A stretch of DNA of 64,000 bases from contig BBFE01000004.1 of the NCBI GenBank assembly GCA_001313085.1, positions 1 to 64,000 on the forward strand. The letters are read 5' to 3'. The notes below the pieces were generated by a model. It did no database searches and was not told where the DNA came from. It saw nothing but the letters and a program-made list of their open reading frames with translations. This stretch comes from Paenibacillus sp. JCM 18996. GTDB taxonomy: Bacteria; Bacillota; Bacilli; Paenibacillales; NBRC-103111. This document shows, piece by piece, positions 10,486 through 20,849 of this stretch (positions within the stretch are counted from its first letter, which is position 1; every line of letters starts with the position of its first letter). A program made the translations under genes and the position numbers.

Positions 10486-13305
10486 TCAGTTCTGCTCGTT
10501 GGACGAGCCTTTGCTTTGCTGCTGCTGTCCGGCTTCATCAGGTGTAAGAACCTTGTCATCTCCGGGATATGGCTTGTCAAATCTTGGTGGCGTACCAAAT
10601 GACATGATTGAGCATGTTTGCATTCACTTTGTCCGGAGATGCGTTGTCACCGCTAAAGTGTTCCTTGTTCTTATCGGACCATTCCGCCCACTTCTGCTCA
10701 AGCTCCTTCTGCTCTTGTGTTGCCGGTTTCGCAGGTTCTGCAGGTTCTGCAGGTTCTGCAGGTTCTGCAGGTGAGGATGGCGCCAGCTTCGCTGCGGAGC
10801 CGCCGGGGCATCGGATCCCGGCTGTCCGTTCATCGCATCGAGCGCGATGCGGTTAGGCTCGAAGGTATACGGCGTGAAGTCAGGCTCGTTGGTGAACAGC
10901 TCGCTCATCGGCGCAGCTGCGGCATCGTTCTGGTTCATCGGAGGAAGCCCCAGAATCTGCTCGATGCTTCTGACCATGTTGATGACGGTCCAGTAGTGGC
11001 TGTCTGTCGTAAGTCCGCGCTTGATCCACGGACTGATCAGGAAGGCGGGAGCGCGATGGCCGTCCACGTGATCCAGGCCGTTCTGGGCGTCATCTTCCGT
11101 AATGACGATCAGAGAGTCTTTCCAGTACGGGCTGTGAGAGATGAGATCGACGATTTTACCGACAGCCAGATCATTGTCCGCTACTTGTGCCTGAGGCGTC
11201 GGGAAATTTTTTGGCAGTTCCGGCGGTATGGTCGTTCATCACCCACATCTGTGTGAGCTGCGGCAAATTGTTGTTTTTCACGTACTCTTCGAACTTCTGT
11301 TTGAAAATTTCATAACGGTACATATCCGGAATCGACGAATCGAATGTAGGGAACGGCTTGTAGGTGATCGGATTGAGGGACGGAATATCGCTTGTCGCCT
11401 GGTAGTGTCCGACTGGTACATGGAGATTGCCTTGTTTTTTGTCCCGAAAGGATCAAGTAGTCATTGTACCAATCCGCCCAGCTGCCGGGCTTTTCCGGAC
11501 CGGTGAACTTGTTGGTGTCTTCTCCGAAGTTGACCACCGACACGTTGTGTTTGAGCGCGTTATCCCAAATATGGCCGGTCGGTGCGTAGGCCAGGGAGTC
11601 GCCCGCGCCGCCCGGATAGCTGCGAACGTTGGCTGTGTCCGTTTCCTTGTCTTCATAATCGTTATTCGTCGCCTGCATCACCCATTGATGGCCGCTCGCC
11701 GACTGAATGCCGGAAATGTAGAAATTGTCCAGAAGCGGGAACGTGTTGGCCAATTTGTGAAAGTTGGGAGTGACATTCTCGCCGAACTGGGTCAAAGCTG
11801 GCTCCGAATTTCCCCTGCCGATGTCGCCGAACACCTGGTCGTAGGTGCGGTTCTCTTTGACGATATAGAAGATATGTTTGATAGGGGACGGCTCTCCGAT
11901 CCGCTCGGGCATTGCTGCTGGCTCAGCTTCCTTGCGGGGCTTGGCGTTTCGGCTCGATACATTGAACCAGTTGTTGTTGGCGTATACTTCTTCTGTCCCA
12001 TGGGCCAGGTCTTTGCTTGAAGGGAACGGGATCATCGACAACGAGCCCTGCTGCGCGTAAGACGAGTGGCCCTTGACCGTCATGCCTTGTATGGTCAATG
12101 TCCGTTCGGGACCGAGCGAACCGACTCCGTCCGCGTTGGCGACAAGCAGCCGGTTATTGGAATCGGTTGCTATATCGACCGGGAACCAGGCTGTCGGCAG
12201 CAGTCCCGCGAGGCGAGGGGCGGCTTTGGGACCCTTCCAATCGTACACGGCCAGAGCGTTGTTGCGGCCAAGGCTGACGACCAATTGGCGGTCGCCCACC
12301 ATCTTCACTGCGTTTGGAGCAGATCCGCGAGGCGCATTCGGGTAAGGTGCGATATTGATGGTCTGCACGACTTCATTGGAGCTTGTGTCGATAACCGATA
12401 CTGTGTCGCTGTTGGTGTTGGCGACGAAGACGTATTGGCCGGATACGGTCATCCGCGACGGCTGGAGACCGACAGGCAGTGTCTTCGTAACCGTATTGTT
12501 GGAAAGGTCAATTGCAGAAACGGTGCCTGACGCTGAACTTCCCGTAGGCTCGGCCACAATGGGCGTACCCGACGAATCGACCGTCAACTCTCCCGGCTCG
12601 GCCTTCCTGCCGCCTACATTCGATACGTATGCCATGTTCCCGTTTATGACGACGCTGGTCGGAGAGTTCCCGACAGGGATGCGGGCAGTCAGCTGATTCG
12701 TCTGAAGATCGACAACGCCAAGGCTGTTATCGCGGTTAAGCGCGACAAGCAGGTTCTTGCCATTAGGAGTTACTGTAATGTCTTGGGGATTGATATTTCC
12801 GCCTACAGCGGCTAAAGGAAGATCGATCGTTTTTTTGCACGGTGGGAGTCCCGTCCTGAGCGACTGACATAACTACAATCTTCCCTGTATTACCTGACGA
12901 GCCCGTTGCATAGAGTTGATTTCCATCGGGAGAGTATGCCAATCCCCACATATGGCTGAGTTTCAAGGACAGATTGGTAGTAGTCAGAGCTCCTGTCTTC
13001 AAGTCCACGATGTTGATTCCATCACCGCCATAATCCTTCCGGCCGATGAGGCCGCAGCGGTCTTTCCATCCGGACGAACTTTAACGGAAATCGGATTTCC
13101 GCCAAACTCTACCTGCTGACCGGCCGGTGTTACGAACTGGTTGACAGGCGTCAAGACCGAATCATTGGACTGACGTCCGACCAAGCTGGATCCAAATGGA
13201 GTCCACACCTTGGCGTAAACACTTCCTGAACCTAGAAGGACAGTTCCCAATGAAATTAAGGCACACAGTTTCTTCTTGCTCATTTGTTTCCAGTGCTTTT
13301 TTCAT
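10486..13305 (-). CDS. Secreted YVTN beta-propeller / alkaline-phosphatase-like phosphoesterase
   Basis: About 935 codons. The start is taken at ATG 13305 (AAGGAAG upstream); with one A less in the run at 13297-13302 the reading is MKKHWKQMSKKKL followed by a signal peptide SLGTVLLGSGSVYA. The N-terminal half is a seven-bladed-type propeller with repeated YVFVANTNSDTVSVID-like blades; the C-terminal half is a PF04185-type phosphoesterase (KHIFYIVKENRTYDQVFG, HQWVMQATNNDYEDKE, HRAPAFLISPW). A Pro-Ala-Glu repeat linker precedes a Trp/Lys-rich end NHVIWYATK. Breaks near 13040, 12828-12834, 11440-11446, 11208-11213, 10805 and 10585. Relatives hydrolyse phosphodiesters or phospholipids outside the cell; the substrate here is unknown. 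Confidence 0.8.
10731..10772 (-). repeat. 9-bp tandem repeat coding Pro-Ala-Glu
   Basis: Four complete and one partial copy of GCAGGTTCT (plus strand) give PAE repeats in the C-terminal linker of the secreted phosphoesterase. Whole codons per unit mean copy-number change would alter linker length without shifting the frame. Confidence 0.9.
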
Positions 13306-13653
13306 TTCATTCTTCCTTTCCGATCTGGTTTTGAAAATATCTAACTCTCTCAACTGTATGCAAGATATATAAGGTCACTGTTAGATAGATATGTAGATAA
13401 TGTAAATGGTGATTTTCCTACGATATACCCGGTCCTTTTGGAGCATGGTTCTGGTCAAAAAGACCCTTAAATTGGAAATTATTCGGTCATTTGAATTACA
13501 AAAAATAGGTACTTTTACTAGAAAAAAAGGAATAAAATGCGATTTAATCAGGACCATCCGGGAGAATAACAGGGATCCATATTTTTTTGGCATAACCGAC
13601 AGCGCGTTTACAATTGACCTATTACAATTTACAATTCTCTCGAATTCATTTAA
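13306..13653. other. AT-rich intergenic region, nothing assigned
   Basis: Contains upstream sequence of the phosphoesterase gene and AT-rich DNA. Open frames exist on both strands (about 85-90 codons each) but they have no ribosome site and look like chance openings. No terminator or RNA gene recognised. Confidence 0.5.
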
Positions 13654-13955
13654 CAATCTATTATAAACGCCTCATCTTACCGTAAAGAATACACGAGCAA
13701 TTTCGAGTTCATTCTGCAAAAGTGGGATCGCATTAGAGCACCGGCAGAGCGTTATGTTTGGGCAGAGCGGCACTGCTGGAAGGTGAAACCAGGCGTTTAT
13801 TACAGAAATCCGCAAGCAGGGGATAAAAAATTTCGTCGCTGCACAACGACTGGCTGTTCGAACGTCCGCGTCTGATCTACATCAATCTCGAAGCTGTGGA
13901 AAAAAAACCTCTGGCTTTTGCGAACAAAGTAAGGAAAGCGCTGAATGCCATTTAA
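13654..13955 (+). pseudogene. Coding remnant of unknown family
   Basis: An open frame without a visible start reads SNFEFILQKWDRIRAPAERY, continues with YVWAERHCWKVKPGVYYRN, then breaks at the A/T runs near 13826-13834 and continues HNDWLFERPRLIYINLEA to LNAI and TAA 13953-13955. Aromatic- and Arg-rich composition looks genuinely coding. No ATG or ribosome site is found before 13684, so it is probably a 5'-truncated gene. Confidence 0.35.
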
Positions 13956-14198
13956 AGCCAGGCGGAATATGATAGTTATATGCACAGCCGAACTGGCGGG
14001 AGCACAATTTTAAAATGACGCAGTTAAATTCGGCCCTATTAGAGGGTCTTCTTCCATTTTTTTTCGACAAAACATCTTAAAATTTTCCCCCATCGTTTGA
14101 CAAACTTTTTTTTATCATTTTTTTACTATAAAATCTTCTATGTTGTTAAAAAATTAGAAAATACCACTTTATTTTCAAAGGAGAAATCAGCTACCCAA

Positions 14199-14667
14199 AT
14201 GGAAAACAAACTACTTCAATCAGAGGCAGTTTTTCACGCAAACATTTCGCACTTGATTGTCGCTGAAACCAAAAAAAGCAAGCTTTGGAAAAGGCAGCTT
14301 CTGGGTTGAACAAAAAAACAGCATTCGTCTTCCACAGATTACTCTGCAGAATAATATAGGAACATCCAAGATTTTTGCCGTCTCCGAAGTGGAGGAAATG
14401 GATTGGTATGACGTGGAATATGCGGTATACAGCAACCAGTTCCGGGTGTTCGGACGCATCCAATTGTCCATTTGCCTGCCGCAGAGAGACAACTCCACGA
14501 ATGAAATCGAACAAGCTGTCTATAATCTTCCAGGCACACTTGTCTACGAGAACCCTGTTCTGGTTATATCAGAAGGCTTCAAGCACGTGTTCCTGACCGT
14601 TCTGCATCAAATGATGGAATGGAAAACCATGTTTAAAGAAACGATGCCGTTAGGCAAGCTTGCATAA
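14199..14667 (+). CDS. Hypothetical protein, about 156 residues
   Basis: ATG 14199 begins MENKLLQSEAVFHANISHL; a single extra A in the run at 14272-14277 splits the frame, and the corrected reading continues KKASFGKGSFWVEQKNSI and runs to TAA 14665-14667 (C-terminus MFKETMPLGKLA). AAAGGAG lies at 14177-14183, rather far (15 nt) from the start. No signal peptide or membrane helix. Family not recognised; a mixed alpha/beta cytosolic protein is likely. Confidence 0.5.
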
Positions 14668-14788
14668 TATATAACTGTAGATTGGTCGTGTATGTTACCG
14701 CCATTCATATATAGCTGTTTTATTTCTTTATAGCTAGCGTATTTTCCTTTTGCTGTGTATACAATGAAAGAAAAAAAGGTGATGGACG

Positions 14789-15088
14789 ATGCTAATCAAA
14801 AAAGAAAAAACGACATTGACATGATTTTGGACAACTTTTCCTCCATTGCTCAATGGGACGCTTCAGGAGAAAAAAAGTTACCTGGTATTTGCTGACCGTA
14901 AGCGTGGGGGACAGTGGACCTTGATGAATTACTCCGACAATCGTTTCAGCGTACATGGCGCAGGAGAAGACTATGCGGACGAGGAAGAATCGTTTTTCGA
15001 GGAACGTGACAGTGTAGTTTCATTTTTATGGGAGAATCGTTCCGCTTTCAACGCGGTTGTAAAACAAACTATTCAGCAGTTGGTTTGA
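14789..15088 (+). CDS. Hypothetical protein, about 99 residues
   Basis: ATG 14789 follows AAGGTGATGG with good spacing and reads MLIKKEKTTLT, then an in-frame TGA at about 14822; after it the same frame continues PPLLNGTLQEKKSYLVFADR and VHGAGEDYADEEESFFEERD to TGA 15086-15088. The early stop may be a base error. The acidic centre (EDYADEEES) is distinctive. No family recognised. Confidence 0.4.
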
Positions 15089-15129
15089 ATGAGACACGCA
15101 GCACGCAAGAGGAAAATTGTTATGGTAAA

Positions 15130-15162
15130 GAAGGCCGGCCTGGAGTCGGTCTTTTTTTTGCA
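15130..15162 (+). terminator. Weak hairpin with T8
   Basis: AAGGCCG / CGGTCTT pairing around GCCTGGAGT, followed directly by eight T. About 45 nt after the stop at 15088. Confidence 0.6.
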
Positions 15163-15215
15163 TTTTGCGCATTCTCTCGTTATCAGATATGACGAGAATA
15201 TATGTTCGGAGGGGG

Positions 15216-15380
15216 ATGATTTTGAAATTAGGAAATGAGCAAGACATTATTCAACTTGTTAAGGATGACGAGCGGATGATGGATATATTACAGCCAAATC
15301 TACAATCTCTTTCGAAAAAAGGCAACCTTGATGAAAAAGTAGAGAAGGGATTGGAAAAAATTGCCTGGCGAATGCCATAG
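15216..15380 (+). CDS. Small hypothetical protein, possibly truncated
   Basis: ATG 15216 with GGAGGGGG directly upstream. 54 residues: MILKLGNEQDIIQLVKDDER and then an amphipathic Lys/Glu-rich stretch ending EKIAWRMP at TAG 15378-15380. The frame after the stop stays open (DPKGVIPYIVHSQAGITDKR), so this may be the front of a longer gene interrupted by a base change. Helical character only; no family. Confidence 0.4.
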   Translation: MILKLGNEQDIIQLVKDDERMMDILQPNLQSLSKKGNLDEKVEKGLEKIAWRMP

Positions 15381-15577
15381 GCCGCAGCAGTATTAGCGGA
15401 TCCGAAGGGCGTAATTCCGTATATCGTTCACTCGCAGGCTGGAATAACGGACAAGAGAATAGATAGAATCAAAGATCATGGTGAAGCTATCACTTATGTG
15501 GTTTTATGCACAATGTTACCATTGATCTGTGGATTAACCCACTTCCAAACAAAAAAAATAAATAAAAAAAACCCCTA

Positions 15578-15614
15578 TGAAAACGTTGACAAAAGCGCTT
15601 TCATAGGTTTTAAT
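15578..15614 (+). promoter_or_regulatory. SigA promoter overlapped by a CcpA cre box
   Basis: TGAAAACGTTGACA (15578-15591) matches the cre consensus TGWAANCGNTNWCA at all 14 positions. Its second half contains the -35 box TTGACA (15586-15591); after exactly 17 nt comes TTTAAT (15609-15614). A palindrome AAAGCGCTTT (15592-15601) lies in the spacer and forms a second half-cre. This places the sugar operon starting at 15749 under carbon catabolite repression. Confidence 0.75.
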
Positions 15615-15748
15615 GGTAATAAACACTCAATAAACCACAAAAAAAGCTTCGAAATCGTTTATTGTATGGGAGAGATAGTAACTGGTATGTGGGAAGATCG
15701 TTAATGAAACGTGAAAGATAACATATTTTTATGGGAGGTCACCTGTTT

Positions 15749-17078
15749 ATGAAGAAAGGTAAAAAAAACTGCGCTGGCACTGCTGACTCTCGCACTGGCT
15801 CCGGAATGGCCCTTTCGGCGTGCGCAAAGAAGGAAGAGGCTGCTGCACCAGCGGTCGACAGCGTTAAACCGAAGGAAAAAAGTCACCCTGGACTTCTGGA
15901 CATTCTGGGGTTCGGAAACACGCCGTCCGATTATTGAGAAGATCATCGACGACTTCAACAAGTCCCAGGACCGCATTACCGTCAAGCATACTTATTATCC
16001 GTTCGGCGATATTTGGACGAAGGAACTGGCAGCCGTAGCCGCAGGCAACCCGCCCGATGTCATTGTCAACGACATTAATGCGACCGCACAGCGCGCAAGC
16101 AAAAAAACCAGAATATGAACTTATCCAAATTTATGGCCAAGGATAACATTAAAGACCGTTTCTTCCCTGAATTGTGGAGCACAGTGCTTTATAAGAACGA
16201 AGCTTACGCGCTTCCTTTCAACACCGACACCCGTGTGATGTTCTACAACAAAAAAGCAGTTTAAAGAGGCCGGCCTTGATCCGGAGAAATTCCCTAACAC
16301 ATGGCTGAACTCGACGAAGCCGCAAAGAAGCTGGATAAGAAAAAAACGGCGACAAATACGAACGGATCGGTTACGCTCCGCAGTTTGCGGGATTCGACTG
16401 GGGCAGCATCGCAATGAACTTCAATAAAGGCACCAGCTGGTTTGACAAAGACGGCAAGCCGGTCATCAACGACCAGGCGCATGTGGATGCCATGAACTAT
16501 ATTCTCGGATATGCCAATCGGATCGGCCAAAAGAACCTGGACGCGTTCAAAGCAGACTTCGGAAGCAAACAGGCCAATCCTTTTATTTCCGGCAAAGTAT
16601 CCATCTGGCCTGATGTAGGCACCTTCTTCACCCAGATCCGCGACTATGGCCAGGGAATGGAATTCGGCATCGCCCCGATCCCGGAAAAGGAAGCCGGCTC
16701 CGGCCATTACAGCGTAGGCGGCGGATTCGTGGTTGAAATTCCGAAAGGAGCGAAGCATCCCGAGGAATCCTGGGAATTTATGAAATACCTCACCGACAAG
16801 CAGGCGCAAATGTACTGGGCCCAAAAGAACTTCGACAACGTCGCCAACAAAGAGGCTTCCAATGATCCCGAATTGTCCAAGGATCCGGTTTACAAAGCAT
16901 TGGTAGACAATATGAAGGTAACGAAAGTTTTCCCTACACCGCTTAATGCGCCCGACTTCCTCAAACTGGTCGACCCGCAGCGCGATGCCGCTTTATTAGG
17001 TAAGGTTGCGCCAAAAGAAGCGTTTGACAAAGCTCAAAAAAAGATGTAGAAAACCTGATCCAGCAAAATACGAAATAA
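15749..17078 (+). CDS. Sugar ABC transporter substrate-binding lipoprotein
   Basis: Family-1 extracellular solute-binding protein (UgpB/MalE type), about 440 residues. GGGAGGTC precedes ATG 15749. After correcting A- and G-run errors in the leader it has a lipoprotein signal with lipobox LSAC (about residue 20-24) and an Ala/Glu linker. Readable landmarks: KIIDDFNKSQDRITVKHTYY, PFNTDTRVMFYNKK, YAPQFAGFDWGSIAMNF, SIWPDVGTFFTQIRDYGQG. Breaks near 15762-15768, 15884-15889, 16100-16105, 16251-16256, 16340-16345; the final A-run 17037-17043 hides the real C-terminus DVENLIQQNTK (TAA 17076-17078). First gene of the mannoside locus; probably binds oligosaccharides released from mannose-rich glycans (inferred from neighbours). 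Confidence 0.85.
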
Positions 17079-17092
17079 CATCAAACAAAGCG

Positions 17093-17124
17093 AGGTGGAG
17101 CGGTCGATGGCAGCCGCTCCACCT
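17093..17124 (+). other. Intercistronic stem-loop between binding protein and permease
   Basis: A perfect 11-bp inverted repeat AGGTGGAGCGG / CCGCTCCACCT with a 10-nt loop, followed by TTTTCC. Such hairpins after a binding-protein gene usually stabilise its mRNA or cause partial termination so the binding protein is made in excess over the permeases. A second T-rich stretch follows at 17159-17166. Confidence 0.7.
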
Positions 17125-17213
17125 TTTCCAAATCGTTCAAGGCTCCCCGCCTCAACGATTTTTTTTGGGTATTTTGCGGGGATATTTTATTAAGAAGGAA
17201 GAAGGTGAAATCC

Positions 17214-18153
17214 ATGGCCCAGGCTGCGAAGAAAACACGCAAGCTTTCGCTGGAACGGCGGGAGTCAATGCAGGGGTTCGTTTTTTGTGTCTCCGTGGGT
17301 AATCGGCTTTCTGGTTTTTTACTGCGGGCCCATTGCTTTTCTCGCTTTACGCCAGCTTTACGAACTATGACATTACCTCTCAAATGGACTGGATCGGCGC
17401 AAGAAATTACCGCAATATGTTCACTCATGACCCGCTGTTCTGGAAATCGCTATACAATACGCTTTTTTTATGTGGCTTTCAGCGTACCTTTGACCACCAT
17501 TGGCTCTTTACTTTTGGCGGTGGCGCTAAATCAGAAAATCCCCGGCATGAAATATTTCCGGACGGTCTTTTATCTGCCAGCCGTACTGTCCGGGGTCGCC
17601 GTTTACATTTTGTGGTCGATGCTGCTTACTCCCGGAACCGGGCTTGTAAATGTGGCTTTAAGCTGGATCGGGATCGAAGGACCGGCCTGGCTCACCGACC
17701 CCGCCTGGACGAAACCTGCTATCATTCTGATGAAGCTGTGGGCAGTCGGCGGCGGAATGCTTCTCTACCTCGCGAGCCTGCAGGGAGTGCCCGAGCAGCT
17801 GTACGAGGCGGCAGAAATCGACGGAGCCAGCGTGCTGCGCAGGTTCTGGCATATTACCGTCCCGATGATCACACCTGTCCTGTTCTTCGAGCTGGTCACC
17901 CACATCATCGGAGGCTTCCAGATTTTCCAGGAAGCTATGTCATGTCGCAGGACATGAACGCGCCGGGTTCCCCGATGAATTCTCTCTTGTTCTTTAACCT
18001 GCACATGTACCTTAAAGCGTTTAAAGCGTTCGATATGGGATACGCCATGGCCATGGCCTGGTTCCTTTTTTTGTCATCGTCATTATTTTGACCTTGATCA
18101 ATATGCTTCTGTCCAAGCTGTGGGTGCACTATGAAGGAGGGGACAACCGATGA
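17214..18153 (+). CDS. Sugar ABC transporter permease (MalF type)
   Basis: Six-helix inner-membrane permease, about 312 residues. ATG 17214 follows AAGAAGGTGA. The N-terminal helix reads VIGFLVFYCGPIAFSLYASF; the conserved EAA loop that docks the ATPase is LYEAAEIDGASVLRRFWHI, near residue 200. Breaks at T-runs 17279-17285, 17314-17320, 17464-17470 and 18065-18071 and near 17935. It ends CTATGAAGG...GGGGACAACCG at TGA 18151-18153, overlapping the next start (ATGA), so the two permeases are translationally coupled. No ATPase gene is present in the locus. Confidence 0.85.
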
Positions 18154-19051
18154 GCACAACGACTACCGCTCAAATGGAATCCAAGGACCTTCCGGGCGCC
18201 AAACAGTACTTTCAAAGCCGCCGGAGAAAGCAGGCAATTAACAAAGCCATCCTGCTTCTCATCCTCACCGGGTTCGGTGTCATTATATTGATGCCTTTAT
18301 GTGGATGATCTCGACCTCGCTGAAGTCGCTGTCGGAAATCATGCTGTACCCGCCGACTTTCTTTCCGAAGCAATTCCACTGGGAAAACTACAAGCTCGCG
18401 TGGTCCAAAGGGCATTTCACCCGTTATACGCTGAACACTCTGTTTCTTGCCGGAGCCGGCATGGTTTCCCATGTGCTGTCCAATTCCTTCATCGCCTACG
18501 GATTTGCCAAAATCAAGTTTCCCGGCCGCAAATTTCTGTTTGCCGTCATGCTTGGGACGATGATGATACCGGGCTTCGTTACGCTTATTCCCCAGTATAT
18601 TTTGTTTGCCAAAATGCACTGGGTCGGAACCTACCTGCCGCTCATCATCCCTGGCTTCTTTGGGTCGGCTTACCAGATTTTCCTTATCCGTCAGTTTTAC
18701 ATGTCGATCCCGAACGATTTGATTGAAGCGGCCAAAATCGACGGCGCCAGCCATTTTTTTACATTTGGTGGAAAATCATGATCCCTCTCGCAAAACCGGC
18801 TATGATCGTTATCGCCATAACCACGTTTCAGGGGCTTGGAACGACTTCCTGGGGCCGCTCATTTACGTCAGCAACGAATCGATGTTCAACCTGCAGATCG
18901 GTCTCCAGCCTTCAAAGGCCAGGAAACGACCCAATGGCATTATCTGATGGCGGGATCGCTTATGGTTCTGCTGCCCGTGATTGCGCTGTTCTTCCTGTTC
19001 CAACGCTATTTTATCGAAGGCATGAACATTTCGTCAGGCACCAAAGGATAA
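18150..19051 (+). CDS. Sugar ABC transporter permease (MalG type)
   Basis: Partner permease, about 300 residues, starting at ATG 18150 inside the stop of the previous gene. Landmarks: the first helix KAILLLILTGFGVIILMPF, LNTLFLAGAGMVSHVLSNSF, IPGFVTLIPQYILF and the EAA loop LIEAAKIDGASHF. Breaks near 18290-18300 (one T missing), at the T7 run 18756-18762 and near 18836 and 18906. The C-terminus GSLMVLLPVIALFFLFQRYF then FIEGMNISSGTKG is typical of MalG/LacG/AraQ proteins. Heterodimerises with the 17214 product. Confidence 0.85.
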
Positions 19052-19112
19052 TATAAAAAATCCGGCTGCACTTTTGCCATATCACATAAATAGAAAACAA
19101 GGAGTGTTCCCG

Positions 19113-20037
19113 ATGCAACTGCAAAACAAACCGCGCAATGTCATTACCCTGAAGAAAGGATTGGAACAAGCGGAGAGCGCGGGCTATGCCCTCGGTTCTT
19201 TTTTTTCCCCGCGTTATACACCGATGATCGCAGCTGTCCTCCGGGCCGGCCACAAAACGCAATCGCCGCTCATCGTGCAGATTTCCAGCAAGGAGCTTGT
19301 GCGCTACGGGATTACCCCGAAGGAATTCGCCGATGAATTTTACTCGTGTATAAAGTCCGAACGCATTACCGTACCCGTTGTGCTTCACCTTGACCACACC
19401 AAAGAGATGGCCGTCATCCGGGACGCGATTGCGGCAGGTTTTACCTCCGTCATGATAGACGCCTCCGAAAGGGAATTTGCGGAGAACGTCGCCATTTCCA
19501 AAGAAGCGGCCGAGTACGCCCATGCCCAAGGGGTATCGGTGGAAGCCGAGCTGGGGATGATCGGAACGACCGATTTTGTGGAGACTGACAAGGATGAGGA
19601 GCTCTACACCAATCCGGCGGAAGCCGAGAGGTTTGTGGTTGAAACGAAAGTGGACGCTTTGGCGGTTTCCTGCGGGACGGCTCACGGGGTGTACATGGTG
19701 AAGCAGCCGAAAATCGATTACGGCCGTTTAAGCGCTATCCGCTCTTTGACACCGGTGCATCTGGTATTGCACGGAGGTTCCGGGGTGCCGGCGGAAATGA
19801 TGGCCAAAGCGATCACGCTCCCCGGAGGCGGAGTCAGCAAAGTGAATATCGCAACTGACCTGGAGCTCGCTTTCCTGGGGGCGCTGGGCAGAGAAGAGCG
19901 GATGACGAATGAGGAGTGCAAAAAACCTACCTTCAGATCTGCTCGAAAAAGGCAGGTCGGCCGTCGAGAATTTAGTGGTTGACAAGATTACGAACTTCCT
20001 TGGAAGCAAAGGAAAGGCTTTGGGTTTTGGCGACTGA
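19113..20037 (+). CDS. Class II fructose-bisphosphate / tagatose-bisphosphate aldolase family
   Basis: Zinc-dependent aldolase of the FbaA/GatY/KbaY type, about 307 residues. Metal and substrate motifs: LHLDHTKEM (HxDH near residue 90), SVMIDASE, AEVELGMIG-type EAELGMIGTTD, AVSCGTAHGVY, LHGGSGVP and VNIATDLELAF. CAAGGAG precedes ATG 19113. Breaks: T8 run at 19199-19206 and A6 near 19919-19924; the corrected tail NLPSDLLEKGRSAVENLV ends at TGA 20035-20037. In this locus it would split a ketose 1,6-bisphosphate (or related ketose phosphate) formed from imported sugar. Which epimer it prefers cannot be told from sequence. Confidence 0.8.
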
Positions 20038-20091
20038 ATGGGCACAACGTAAGCGAGACTATACGACGAATCCTTTCTGGAGGAACGGACA

Positions 20092-20820
20092 ATGGGGAAA
20101 CCGGTGAAATTGCTGGATCGTTTTTTATGTAATCTCCGGGGACAAGCTGACCCATCCTTGGGATGCGAGCGCCTATTTCATAGCGGGTGACGACCCGACA
20201 CTGATCGACTGCGGGAGTACCAGCGGTTACGAGGCGCTGAAGCAAAATCTCGCGGAGCTAGGCTATGCGCCCAAAGATATCCGCCGAGTGCTGGCTACGC
20301 ATTCCCATTGGGACCACGTCTCGGCGATAGCGCAGCTGAAGCGGGAAAGCAGCGCCAAGCTGTACATCCACAAAAAATGCCGCTGAAGCGGTGGAGGCGG
20401 GAGACAGGACGCTGACGGCGGCCTTTTTTGTACGATGAAGCGTTTCCCGCGGTGAAAGCGGATGTGCTGATAGAAGACGGGGACGTGTTAGAAGCTGGCG
20501 GGTATCGAATTCACGTTTACCATACTCCGGGCCACACACCGGGCTGCGTTTCATACTGGATGGAGATCGGCGGGACCAAGCTTCTGGTGGCCGGCGACAC
20601 GCTGTGGGGCGGTTATCACCCGAGAATCAGGTCAAACCTGGAAGATTGGGGGCATTCGCTGGACCGGCTGCTGCAGCTGGATTTTGACGTTATGACGGCA
20701 GGCCACATTCCTCCGACGCTGGTGTTCGACGCCAAAACGAAAGTGGAAGAAGCCCGGCAGCAGCTCGGCGTTTATTTTAACCCCTGGTTCAAACCGTTCC
20801 ATATGAAGTTCAGATATTAA
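20092..20820 (+). CDS. MBL-fold metallo-hydrolase
   Basis: Metallo-beta-lactamase-fold enzyme, about 242 residues, related to hydroxyacylglutathione-hydrolase/RNase Z-like proteins. The metal site THSHWDH is at about residue 70-76, followed by HTPGHTPGCVSYW and the Asp ligand in VAGDTLWGG; a last His is in TAGHIPP. GGAGG is 6-10 nt upstream of ATG 20092. Breaks at the T-run 20121-20126 (true RFYVISGDKLTHPWDAS), A6 at 20372-20377 and T7 near 20423-20429. The substrate is unknown; placement inside the mannoside operon suggests hydrolysis of a sugar lactone or ester, which is speculation. Confidence 0.75.
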
Positions 20821-20849
20821 ATCCGGATTAATCGAAAGGAGCATGAATG

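Noticed and set aside
10731..10772. Possible CRISPR-like array
   Set aside because: The repeat unit is 9 bp without spacers and codes for PAE in frame.
13381..13666. Open frames of about 85-90 codons on both strands
   Set aside because: AT-rich chance openings without start signals; neither translation has recognisable features.
15381..15704. Open frame continuing after the small gene at 15216
   Set aside because: It runs through poly-A tracts, the cre box and the promoter of the mannoside operon and has no ribosome site. At most its first 50 codons could be real.
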